Under the pieces are notes generated by a model. That model was not told the DNA's origin. It searched no databases and was given only the letters and a program-made list of their open reading frames with translations. The translations under genes were made by a program, and so were the position numbers. A stretch of DNA of 64,000 nucleotides, from assembly GCF_905220415.1 (NCBI RefSeq), contig NC_059555.1, positions 8,362,001 through 8,426,000 of the forward strand. The letters are read 5' to 3'. The DNA is from Colias croceus. Lineage: Eukaryota; Arthropoda; Insecta; Lepidoptera; Pieridae. Numbering within the stretch: position 1 is the stretch's first letter; every line of letters starts with the position of its first letter. Shown piece after piece: positions 45,701-56,565 of the stretch.

Positions 45701-48699
45701 AGTATGCGAAGTAAATCTCACTTTTGTATAAAAGTCATCTTGCTCCGGCGCCAGTACAATCTCCTTCAGCTCTTTGGGCACCTCAGCATGTGCCAGCGAT
45801 ACTCGATGGTTGTGGATGCCGATTAGTTCATGCACCATCGCTTGGTATGTCCACTGCGGAGATATTGTAGTACTTAAACACAAATGTAAGCTTAAACTTT
45901 AAGCTTACATCTGCCCCTTACCCCACTAGGGGACATGGGACTTCACTTTTACAATACTTTAAGCCTTAGATTAACGTAAAAGTGAAGTCCCATGTCCCCT
46001 AGTGGGGTAAGGTGCAGATGCATTATACATCAGTTTCACCGAACGATTTTCTTTAGGGACAAGTAGGTGATCAGCCTTCTGTGTCCTACCAGACCAAGAC
46101 ATTTTTTTTTCTTAGGCTCCACCGGGAATCGAACCCAGGACCACTCGGTGCTACGCTCACGCGTCAACCACTGTACTAAGGAGGCGGTACAGTGGTAGTA
46201 AAGTAATGTAAGTACTTATAAAAGTTGCTAATGCTTTACTGAACAGCTGTTTTACTTGTGCAACACTTGTTATGTTCAATGCTCAAACTGATATAATTAT
46301 GTATATCTCATTCACTGATCTAATTAATTCTTAAAATGCATAAATTAACACTTTAGTTTTAAATTTCAATAATTTCAAGCCATAGATATTTTCTAATTTG
46401 ATTTTACACAAGCACTAGGTATATATTTTGAAATTATACTTTTAACGGATATAAACGCGATTTATTTGTCATATTATTTATCGCAATATTTGAACACTTA
46501 ACAGTGAGCTAAGTCTTAAATTTATAGGCCAATCTTCTATCCATACCTGATGCAACAATGGCGTAACAGGGTCATCCCGTCGATCCAATATCAACAATTG
46601 AGGGTTAGGAACATCCCCATTGAACGGTATATTATTATCCATGAGCACTGACTCCCTCCTCATCAGCTCCTTGACTCTATCAGCGAGGCGGGAACAGGGC
46701 TCCGAACCAGCCTGGTACCGGATTATGGGTCGCTTCTTCAGTGAAAGGAGTAAAGCAAGGAGGCCTTGCGAACATCGCTGTAAGTGCTGTTGGTTCCAAG
46801 ATCGACCTATAAATAATAAACAAAATATTTGTAAAGTGTAAGAATTTGATAATACATGAAATAATACCCTACTAGTGAATATGCCTGTTTACATGTGAAT
46901 TCCAATTGGAATCCCAAATTTTAATAACTATAAAAAAAAATGACGGCCAACTTTGTTCTTGTCGAAAAAAGAGTAAATAAATGTTAATTTATTTACTCGA
47001 CAATCGTCGTTCATTTCGTCAATTTTAATTGGACTATTTCAGGAACTAAAGATTATTATAGACTGAACGAAAATTTAAGAAAAGTTTTGTAAGATTTTTC
47101 CTTCCTTATTTGTTTACCTTTGATAACATTCTTTTGTTTTTGACAATTGAAATAAAAAAAATATTATCAATGTAGTAAAATAAAAAATTGGATTGCTTTA
47201 ATTTTTTCTCAGCAAAAAAATACATTATAAAAAATAATGCACTTTTGTGTCACTGGAAGCAGTGCACTGGTTAAATCAACTGCTCAATTAAAAGCCTAGC
47301 CTCTCAATTTATTGTTTAACCTCTCAATTTATTGTTTAACTAGCAGTCTGCCCCGGCTTCGCCCGTGGTACATATTTCGCAATAAAATAGCCGATGTTCT
47401 TTCTCAGGGTCTAAAGATTGTCTGTGCCAAATTTCATCAAAATCAGTCCAGTAGTTTATGCGTGAAAACCATACATACAAAATTACAAACCTTTCCTCTT
47501 TATAATATTAGTATAGATAGTATAAATTGAACTATACACAACCATCAATATAAACAAATGTAAACATTTCTAATCCATACCATGCAAACAGCCCACAATG
47601 TTAAACGAGAACAGATGTCGATCCACAGCCAGATAATCAGCAAACACTTCCTGCACCTCTCTCACAGCTTCCTGCTCATCACACTCGGCTAGAGTCTTTA
47701 CGTCCGCTTTTGATATTACGTTGCTGAAATCTGTAAAAAGATTACATGAAGAAAATTAATAGACTTTAGTATACATATCTATAACTACAGAAGTGACTGA
47801 TGAAATTTGCAATGTTCTCAATATTTAGTAAATATATGACAGTGATAAATGGTAAAACTGATGATTCAGAAGTGTTCTATTAATTTAATTGTATAAGTAA
47901 ATGCTTGATTTTGAAAAAAATCATAGACAATGTTTTATAAATAATCTGTTTCCCAATTTATAAGGTATAACAGCATACAAATAACAAAAAAAGAATTAAT
48001 TGCCCTTCATACATAAACATTAAAATATAACAATCTAAAAAATCAAACTATTTTCACTCACAAATAAAGTATACTCCATATTTAGGACACCTCAGTTCTC
48101 GTGATAACAGGGCTATATTTTCTGAGGTAGGTCGCAGGAATACTATGCATTTCATATGCTTCATATTATCCCATTTTGTTTGACTGTCAATCCTCTCAAA
48201 TAGATAGACTTCTTTTTGAAGGATCTCTGACTGACTGAATACCATACTTACTATACTAGTCTGCAAAACACAAAATAAGGTACATTAGAAAGTGGATATA
48301 ATGAACACAACAGCAACAGCTGTTCATATAATAACTGGGAGTATCTGTATATTTTGATAATCATTTTGGATATTTTTCATGGTTATACTTTGATTTAAAT
48401 GTCATAAAGCATGAATATTTTATCCATTTCAGTTCCAGTTTTATAGGCAACACACTGTTATAGTAATTATATTTATTATGATACAGGCAAAGGAAATGAG
48501 CCAAATAATTATATAAAGCTGCTGCCCACTTCTATAAAGTGTAAAGTTTGAATTTTATTGAAGTGATATAAGTTGTCAATTGAAAGAATAATTATTTATA
48601 ACTCACAGTCTCTTTATCCATTAAAATCACTTTCATTCCAGGCCCACTTTCCTCAGTCATTTTTGTAATATACATTTTTACCGCCTGGATCACGTTCAT
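42793..48699 (-). CDS. Vps45: Vacuolar protein sorting-associated protein 45 (9 exons, complete)
   Basis: Sec1/Munc18-family protein that binds syntaxins of endosomes/TGN and promotes SNARE-dependent fusion. Exons in transcript order: 48607-48699, 48062-48260, 47581-47730, 46547-46806, 45722-45853, 45194-45334, 44225-44362, 43518-43772, 42793-43134. All have GT/AG borders with matching phase. The 569-residue product equals the usual family length. It starts MNVIQAVKMYITKMTEESGP and contains LLILDRRDDPVTPLLHQWTY (Sec1 core), CGTVTKHVTVVGELS, VENIYTQHTPLLKDTL and, near the end, GVRVVLGGTTVHNSTSFMEE. The N-terminal domain and both halves of the arch domain are therefore present. A polar insert (NNIPFNGDVPNPQ) precedes LLILDRRDD. 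Transcribed divergently from Mdh2. Confidence 0.98.
44375..44547 (+). mobile_element. Helitron-like element in a Vps45 intron
   Basis: Starts TCTTAATATATATAAATC and ends GGGCGAAGCCGCGGGCGGTA then CTAG at 44544-44547. Its TC end lies within 13 bp of the Vps45 exon at 44225-44362, so it provides the sequence just upstream of that 3' splice site. Confidence 0.55.
44593..44780 (+). mobile_element. MITE A copy 3
   Basis: Same family as 16169 and 23238: GTGCGTGTACTAGTGTACAC at the left, GATAAAGATGTTTCACTTC at the right. It has lost the GTGAAACTT part of the left inner repeat and an internal segment. Confidence 0.65.
45898..46191 (-). mobile_element. tRNA-derived SINE with inverted 3' part
   Basis: On the minus strand a tRNA-like head contains a box A-like TTAGTACAGTGGTTGACGC and a perfect box B, GGTTCGATTCC. 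An A-run and the SINE body follow. The 3' part (ACTAGGGGACATGGGACTTC) is present as an inverted pair, arms about 45903-45954 and 45978-46026. It lies in a Vps45 intron. Confidence 0.7.
47340..47517 (-). mobile_element. Helitron-like element, family II, in a Vps45 intron
   Basis: CTAG followed by CAGTCTGCCCCGGCTTCGCC at one end; TCTATACTAATATTATAAAG on the minus strand at the other. Confidence 0.6.
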
Positions 48700-49645
48700 G
48701 ATGACTGCTTTGTATGGCTTTAAATAATTAAAATTAATTTATTTTTCCCTCGTTTATTTATAATGTATTTGTTTTTGTGAAATAAAATTGAATGGCTTCA
48801 AATTTCAATAAATATTGATGTTTTTCTTCACAACATTTGACTTTGACAAAATGACACTTCATTGGTATAAACTTGACAGATCAGTCCGAAAACCATCTGA
48901 CAAGCTAAAAGTGTATGGTCAACAATAATTGTTTACTAAACGTGTCGACTGTCGTAGATATAATAGGAATGCGTGCAATATTGTATAATATATCGACCGA
49001 GACTTTAGATTTTATTTATATAACGTTGAAATAATATTTACATTGTATTACACAACTTGTATACTAACAATATTAAACTTTAGCTATGTACATAACATCT
49101 TTAACATAATATAATGTGCATTTATATGCACATTAGTTAAAATATTATACTGTGCATATAAATGCACAGTATCATATCCTTATGGATCTTTAAAAATTGT
49201 GCATATGTACAAATACAAATACACATATTATGTGTGCAAATAAAAGATGCAGAACATCTTAGAATACGGAGAAAAAATAAATTTATATGTATAAAAGAAG
49301 CAGCTGAAAAAATGTTACAAATTATACTAATTTTCTCACAAAATGAAAATATATGCAATTTGTATTTTATGTTATAATGACATAATAATTTCCAGAAAAG
49401 ATATAAAATGCGAATGCAACACATGGAACAAGGAAAACGTTTCCACACATTTCTTTGTTCCATGAATGTCGCGACTTTTTTGCCGCACATGACGTGTTAT
49501 CAGTAATCGCTTTTGCTGACATTTGTGACAGTGAAGTTACATCACTAGTTATCTTGCAAAGGTCGGCCGGGTCGTGCTGATTACTCTAAAATCGTATACC
49601 TACCCGAAGTTATTAAGTAATTCCATTCATAATATACGCACAATA
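48700..49645. promoter_or_regulatory. Divergent Vps45-Mdh2 intergenic region
   Basis: 946 bp separate the two start codons, so both promoters must lie here. No CpG island or TATA box could be assigned. It holds two near-perfect hairpins (49115-49134 and 49150-49171) that are themselves mirror copies, and an inverted repeat around TGGAACAAGG (49424-49466). Confidence 0.55.
49113..49171. repeat. Paired palindromes between Vps45 and Mdh2
   Basis: ATGTGCATTTATATGCACAT is followed, 15 bp later, by ACTGTGCATATAAATGCACA. Each folds on itself and the two are also reverse complements over 18 bp. Confidence 0.7.
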
Positions 49646-52600
49646 ATGTTCTCACGCGTACTAAAACCCGTAGCCTCCGTGGCCGTACAAAATGGAGCCA
49701 AGAGCTTCTCCACATCACCTCAGGTAAAAAGTGCTATTTGATCTGAAGGCCAATTAGTTTCAGTAATGAGGATTTAAATTCCTTGCAAAAAAAAATATTG
49801 TTTCGGTTTTGTTATAACTCAATATCTGAGGGTAAGTCGAAAGTTTTTAATCATGTTTTATAATAAAAAATGTATTTCAGAGCAACTACAAAGTTGTCGT
49901 GGCTGGTGCCGCCGGTGGTATCGGCCAGCCCTTGGCCCTGCTGCTGAAACAGAACCCCTTGGTGAGCCACTTGGCTTGCTATGACATCGCGCCGGTGACC
50001 CCTGGCGTAGCAGCCGACCTTTCGCACATGGACACCCCAGCCAAGGTCACGGGCCACAAGGGACCTGAAGAACTCGGCGCCGCTATTGAATGTAAGCATC
50101 CAATTAGATTTTTAATTTAATTTAGGTTATGTTGCTGTTACATAATAGTCATAACCTATATATAGTTAATAGTGAAGGCCATGTTATGTCAATGTCAGTT
50201 TTCATGGAAACTTTTATAGATGCTGAAATTGGAAACAACATGAATGTGTTTTATGTTATTATCAAACCAACAACAACTAATGGGCTCTTTTATAATATTT
50301 TTTATTAGATTTATATAAAGCAGTATCAATATTGTCCCAATTGGTAGATCATATAATAAATAAGAATTATTATAGTCTTAAGGAAAGCTTTAAAAATGTA
50401 TTTGTTAAATAATGATCAACATCATAACTACTGAATTGATTCTTTTGAACTACTACTACAAGTATATGGGCATACACTTAGAAGTCTGAAGTAAAGTAAT
50501 CACATGACCTGTACTTGCAAGAGTGTCTATTTACAAATGTCTTTTGTCTTAAAAAATTTTATATTTCTAGATTGCATTATATAAAGAAGCTATGACCAGC
50601 AAAATCTTGATTACATGGAGTTAGTATTGATATTTTTTTTATTTTTTTTAGAGGCTTTGTAGAGCATAGAGCAGATTTTTTATTTTTTTTTACATACAAC
50701 AGATTCAAAAGAGCTATGTATATCTAAAATGATTATTGTTTTTATAGTTTGTACTCCCTATACCGAGTAATTATGCATTGAAAAGTGATTTTCCCATACA
50801 TAATTTCCTCTCTTAATGTAATGGTACATACCTACAAAACTTTAGGATAATATGTATATGTATTCCTCCTGTAAAGTCATATATGTAATGTATTTATAAT
50901 GTTATTATAACATCTTATTAATATCAATTAACTAGCGGTTTCCCGTGGTTTCACACTCATTGCTCAGCTCCTGTTGGTCTTAGTGTGATGATATATAGCC
51001 TATATCCTTCCTCGATAAATGGGCTATCCAACACCGAAATAATTTTTCAAATCACATGAGTAGTTCCTGAGATTAGCCCGTTCAAATAAACAAACTCTTC
51101 AGCTTTATAATATTCGTATAGATTGTTGTTGTGAAGGAAGTAAGTGATACAAATTCTTATGAAAAAATTTCTAATATTGAATGAGGCATCTTCTATGACA
51201 TAATGGTAAACGTCTATTCTGTGATAAGATAATGTTTATTGATAATAATATCAGACCATAAAAGATGTGATAATATAACTTATAGAAATAGGTTAACAAT
51301 TATTTATATTCTCAATATATTACCCTATTTATTGCATTATAATTCTTAACGAGCTATTAATAAGATTTAAAATATCTAAACATGTAAAAAATTACAATCA
51401 ATTTTTAATCAAGGTCATAAATTGTTTGATTATTTGTTTTTGATTAGACTTGAGGCCTATTTAAACAAGTAGTTACAATAATATTAATGACAGTATTTAA
51501 TGAATAATCATTTTCCCGAAAAATAAAAGTAAATTAACAGTAATATACATACAGAGATTCTCTTTTAACATATTTTACATACCTATAATATAGTTCGAAT
51601 ATTTAAAACTCTACACCACACTGTTTGAGGTGATTGAAACATTAATTATTACTCTAAAAGACATTCTGATTCAATTTTACTTGATTAAATTCTAATTTTA
51701 TTGATAGGTACATTATTAAATAACATTCAACCCTAGAATTCAATAAACCCTACACACATAGCATTAATACCTATTGCATCAACTAACCAAAACACTATTC
51801 AAACAAGTCTTAAAATATCCAGAAAACACGATTAAACCAATACTCTAATGTAAATACAATCTTGCAGCTGCCGATGTAGTGGTGATCCCAGCCGGAGTCC
51901 CCCGCAAGCCGGGCATGACCCGCGACGACTTGTTCAACACCAACGCCTCCATCGTCAGGGACCTTGCTGCATGTGTGGCTGCGAAGGCACCCAAAGCAAT
52001 GCTAGCTATCATCACCAACCCTGTTAACTCGATGGTGCCCATCGCGTCTGAGGTTTTGAAGAAGGTAGGTGATATTATATACGGATCAACTTTCCTTCTT
52101 TATTTGGTTATCTTTGATAACATTGATAGCCCTGGTTTTAGACAAGGGCAAAACACGAATTTGTCATAAAAACTTTTAAGTATAGACTTAGACATCAAAT
52201 GAAAATAAATGATGCGAAACTGGGTTCATAAGATGTGATTATAAATATGTAATTACTATGACTATCTATTAAATCGTTTGTTTACAAACCTTTATCTTGC
52301 TCATTTACGTACCGATTTTGTAATTATATATTTATTTTAATTTCTCTTTGTGTAAGTAATTGATACGATAATAATATTTGTATTGAATCAGTTGACAGAA
52401 TTTATATAGCGCCACTAATGCTCAAAAAAATCTTTCATCATCATCTTTATTCTCATTAATTATATTTATTGCTAAAGCTATTTTTTCCACTAATTCAAAT
52501 ACTTTTTTTGTCCATCCCCAGGCGGGTGTGTACGACCCGAAACGCGTGTTCGGCGTCACAACCCTGGACGTTGTCCGTGCCGCCGCTTTCATCGGCGAGA

Positions 52601-53976
52601 TCAACGGTGTAGACCCTCGCTCGGTGACCATCCCCGTGATCGGAGGGCACTCGGGTGTGACCATCATTCCCCTGCTCAGCCAGAGTCAGCCCCCTGTCAA
52701 GCTCACCGACCAAGCCAAGATTGATGCGCTGACCAAGAGGATACAGGAGGCCGGTACTGAGGTGAGTGTAGTGATGTGGGGTGGTGTAGGGTTATGCGAA
52801 TTGACGAGGGCTGACGCCAAGTGAGGCTAAATGATGCAGTTTGAAAGAAACTTATTTCATTTTTAGGGTACTGGAGTTAGGTTATGTCGAAAGGATTATT
52901 GCCTACATCATGCAATACCGACAATTTAATTTGTTTTTAGGGTCGAAATTAATTGACTAATTTTGATTTGTTTCGTTATTTTTTTTTTTTATTATACCTG
53001 CAAAAATATTATGGTCATATTCATATTAAAATTTTGAACAACTATTTTATTAATATTGAAATTGTCAAAATTGTCCTGAAATATTTATTTATATTATTTA
53101 TTAATATGTGTGTATGTTTGTCTGCAGGTAGTGAAGGCGAAGGCCGGTGGTGGTTCGGCCACACTCTCCATGGCGTACGCCGGCGCCAGGCTCACCAACT
53201 CACTGCTTAGGGGACTTAAGGTATGTATTTCATTTATTTTTATATTTTTTTCATTATCATTTCATATCATCTTGGTCTTATTGCCCCCAAAATGTTGTTA
53301 CACAATGTAAAAAAAAGAATTTATACTTTATCACGTGAGAATGTGGTGAACTAACAATACCTAGTGTGCATAGATGACTTCTCTTTCTTATAGTTTTAAA
53401 AGTGGCAATATTTCTATAATTATGGAATATATAAGAAATATGTATGTGTGTGTATTTATTAAATTTATGAAGCATGTTTAAAATTGAAAACATTTTAAAC
53501 CCATTCTATTTAAATAAGGGAGAAAAACTACAAATAAAAATTCATATAAATCAATCCAAGCATTCTTTAGATGTGAACAGTGTACAAAATATTTATTTTA
53601 TAAGTATAGATTAACTCAAATAAAACAACCAAGATATTAATAAAATATATTTATTACGATTCAGATTGTATATACATTTACAATTCATATAATTAATTTA
53701 TTTGCAATCAATATCAAAAAACTAATTTACATATATCCAAAATCACTAATAATTTTCTCTCTCCAGGGTGAAGCCAACGTAGTAGAATGCGCGTACGTCA
53801 AGTCTGACCTCACAGAAGCTGCCTACTTCGCGAACCCGGTGTTGCTCGGCAAAAATGGTCTAGAAAAGAACCTCGGCTACGGAAAACTCAACGCGTACGA
53901 ACAACAACTGCTCAAGGATGCCCTCCCTGAACTCCTCAAGAACATCAAAACCGGAGAAGACTTCGCCAAGAAGTAG
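49646..53976 (+). CDS. Mdh2: Malate dehydrogenase, mitochondrial (6 exons, complete)
   Basis: Oxidises malate to oxaloacetate with NAD+ in the matrix (TCA cycle, malate-aspartate shuttle). Exons: 49646-49723, 49881-50091, 51868-52064, 52522-52761, 53128-53220, 53767-53976; 342 residues. Exon 1 is a separate amphipathic presequence (MFSRVLKPVASVAVQNGAKS). The Rossmann motif GAAGGIG is at 35-41 with the NAD-selecting Asp61. Substrate Arg109 and Arg115 sit in PRKPGMTRDD; NPVNS is at 147-151; Asp178 and Arg181 lie in TLDVVRA; catalytic His205 is in IGGHSG. All key residues are present. The coding exons are GC-richer than the flanking DNA, consistent with high expression. AATAAA at 54034 and 54261 can end the mRNA. 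Confidence 0.98.
50092..51867 (+). other. Mdh2 intron 2
   Basis: 1.8 kb, AT-rich, non-coding. It contains one Helitron-like copy (50932-51122); nothing else was recognised. Confidence 0.7.
50932..51122 (-). mobile_element. Helitron-like element, family I, in Mdh2
   Basis: CTAG then CGGTTTCCCGTGGTTTCAC at one end; TCTATACGAATATTATAAAG on the minus strand at the other. Confidence 0.65.
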
Positions 53977-54260
53977 ATATTATAAAAAAAATAAGATCAG
54001 ACCTCATTGTCGTGATAAAAAACATACTTTTTCAATAAACTATGTAGTTTGTCCAAGGTCTAATCAAATAGCTCTAATTCAAGTGTAGATGATGTACTCA
54101 ATGTATGATTTGTATAAAGCCGATCGAAATTTTTATCCCCATTTTTGTATGTGCATTTTGTTAAATCATATTCAGTTATTTATTTGATGTCCTCGCTCGG
54201 CACAAAGTGACGGGTGGGGAGTCGTCTGTATATAGGCTGCTTGGTTCTGTGTGATGTGTC

Positions 54261-54266
54261 AATAAA
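54261..54266 (+). terminator. Mdh2 distal polyadenylation signal
   Basis: AATAAA 285 bp after the stop, followed by T-rich and TGTTTTG sequence. A second AATAAA lies at 54034-54039. Confidence 0.7.
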
Positions 54267-54303
54267 CACTTTTTTATTATAGAATGTTTTGTTTTATTTC
54301 CAC

Positions 54304-54554
54304 TTAAGAGGCCTACACCACCGAAACTAGCGCCACCGAACATTTTATTTTTTTACTCCTAAAGTGGCCACTTTTGGCGGTAATCAAAAGTTCTCCTAAT
54401 TTACCGAATGCAAAATAATGAAAAGTAATACCAAAAATACTACAAGTAATATACTAGCAAAGTACCGAGCTAGATTTTTTAAATTTGATCTGGTTAAGGA
54501 GTAAAAAAATAAAATGTTGGGGGGGCGCTAGTTTCGGTGGTGTAGTCGCCTTAA
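54304..54554. mobile_element. piggyBac-like MITE with TTAA borders
   Basis: TTAA at 54304-54307 and 54551-54554 flank inverted ends of about 50 bp (CTACACCACCGAAACTAGCG and its complement). The interior is 150 bp of AT-rich DNA. TTAA target duplication is the piggyBac habit. Confidence 0.75.
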
Positions 54555-56200
54555 ACACCTTTTATATATTTTTTCGCACTTTAATACCATTTTGATTATC
54601 ATCAGATGAACTCATCAAAAACATACATCCAAAAATATGATACAATTTCATTAGGAAAATAATTTATAAGATTGGATACATATCTCTTTTCAAAACTAAA
54701 TAGAGAAATAGAGTGAAATAGTGACTAAAGTTTTACTTGTTTTACCAAATCCATAATTTCTCATAAAATATTTTAGTGGAGTATATTCTCACAGGTGACA
54801 AAAGTTACAGGGGAAATACGTTTATAATTTACTAGCTTCCGCCACCGACTTTCTACGTGCATCCCCTTTTTTCCTCGTTCCCGCAAGAATTTCGGGAAAT
54901 CCTTTCTTAGCGGATGCCTACGTCGTTTTAAAAAAATCATATCTCAATCCGTATAGCTTACATATTATGGACAAACAAGGTACTTATACAATCTGTTGGA
55001 TAATTAATGTAACTGATGCACTGGTTTTTATTCCACCACGAAACTCGTTTATGAAAAGAAAATAATAAATATTCATGCTCGATGCTCACTGCAAATTATG
55101 TACTCAGCGAAGCAACAATGTCGCACATTCTTCGATATATTCTCAAATGTGATTGATTTTCATAGAACTCTATATAAATCTCGATCATTAATAACACTAA
55201 ATATGCTGAGAACACAGTTACGCCAGTCCAAGTGCGATTTTTAGGATTACTGTAGCTTATTCGAGGACTGCTTTCCATTTTTTATATGTAACTGATGTAA
55301 TAATTAATTAGTGTTTGTTCTTGGATGCATGCCATTATATTTACAGCGTGTCATGTGATGCCAATGATCACGTTTTGTTGCATATTTTACTTAAATTTTG
55401 AATTTGTAAACTAAATTTATAACGAAGGAATAATTTCAGAGATATGACTTAAGTTTTTATATATTTCTACAACTAGCGTATTCCTTGGGATTTATGAGAG
55501 CATGAATACAGTAAAAATTACAAAAAAAAGTTATTTCATCAATATGACCTAGATACGACTAAATAATAATCTATCTATTTAGATACTATCTCGATTAAGT
55601 ATAGTATTATCACATGACATTACTTTATGAATTGGTCAAAAAACAAGTAGGTACATAATTGAAATTGGTTAGCACGTGTAGCAGAGCAAGTATATCACAG
55701 AGTACATTATTTTTACGGGTGAAGTATATAATATACCCTGATATTATCAGTAAATAATCTATAGGTATAGGTATCGACTGTACACCAATGCGAAATATAC
55801 TGGCAGCGCTGGGAAAGACCCAGCGGGGGGACAGTGCCCTTGATCTACCAAGATCGCAAAGATAGAGGTGCCATCTTTTACTTGTAACTAGAAATACTTC
55901 CTGTCTTGCTAAATGACTAATATCACAATAGATGTCGCTGTCCTAGAAAATGAATGAAACAATCCTGGTGTTGCAGATCTAAAGAACTGCTTCAATAATG
56001 GGAATAAATAACCTGTCATGTGAATTTAAATAACGATAATAAATATTTAAATAACGATTTTAAGTGTATCAATTAACTAATTACTTTTATTTTTAGTTTA
56101 ATAAGTGACTGTTACTATAATTTTTTGGATCACAGCCGTTAATTCATTCTAACGCATTAACAGAATTGGGGAATTCATTTTATTAGAGCATGGCAGCACC
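54555..56200. other. Intergenic DNA between Mdh2 and the THAP transposase
   Basis: AT-rich with no firm gene. A weak Helitron-like start (CTAGCTTCCGCC) is at 54832. A small minus-strand ORF at 55096-55278 is listed separately. Confidence 0.6.
55096..55278 (-). CDS. Possible small membrane protein ORF, 60 aa
   Basis: Begins MESSPRISYSNPKNRTW, then has one likely transmembrane segment (VTVFSAYLVLLMIEIYI) and a basic tail. The ATG context AAAAATGG is favourable. No polyadenylation signal or homologue is known to me, so it may be chance. Confidence 0.25.
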   Translation of the reverse strand: MESSPRISYSNPKNRTWTGVTVFSAYLVLLMIEIYIEFYENQSHLRIYRRMCDIVASLST

Positions 56201-56435
56201 AGTGTTTTACGTTGATAACTTGATAGATCACACAAAATGGCTGCCTGCCGTGTCTTGTGGTCTTGCGTGTACGCATTTTGATTGCTATTCGGTGTGTATT
56301 TCTTGGATTAAGTGCTTTTATCATACGTGACGCTGAGTTGAGCTTGCTCCTCGCTCCTGGTGTTAAAGTGCTGTTCCGGAATACAGTTTCTTGTGTCGCA
56401 TTGACGATTCGGCTTAAAGCAGTTATAGTGGTAGT

Positions 56436-56522
56436 TTTTGCGAGAAAGGACGCTACAATTTACGTTATTTGGTGCGAAAAGGGACGCTATTTATGTTGTA
56501 TTTGTTGCGAAAAGGACGCTAA
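56436..56522 (+). repeat. Three direct repeats before the transposase start
   Basis: TGCGARAAGGACGCTA-like units at about 56439, 56473 and 56506, spaced 31-34 bp, end about 45 bp before the first transposase ATG. They lie in the presumed 5'UTR or promoter. Confidence 0.65.
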
Positions 56523-56565
56523 ATAAATCTGTGTTGTGTTTTCTGCTGTTACCAGCCTCATTACG

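Noticed and set aside
49137..49490. 117-codon minus-strand ORF upstream of Mdh2
   Set aside because: Cys/Ile/Phe-rich translation overlapping palindromes and the shared promoter; not gene-like.
2598..51122. The many GCGGGCGAAGCCGCGGG repeats as a CRISPR array or regulatory regulon
   Set aside because: They are widely scattered, in both orientations, always at one end of TC…CTAG elements, and fit Helitron termini in a eukaryotic genome.
56257..56526. 89-codon ORF before the transposase ATG
   Set aside because: It lies in the presumed 5'UTR, covers the three direct repeats, is in a separate ORF with its own stop, and has no recognisable domain.
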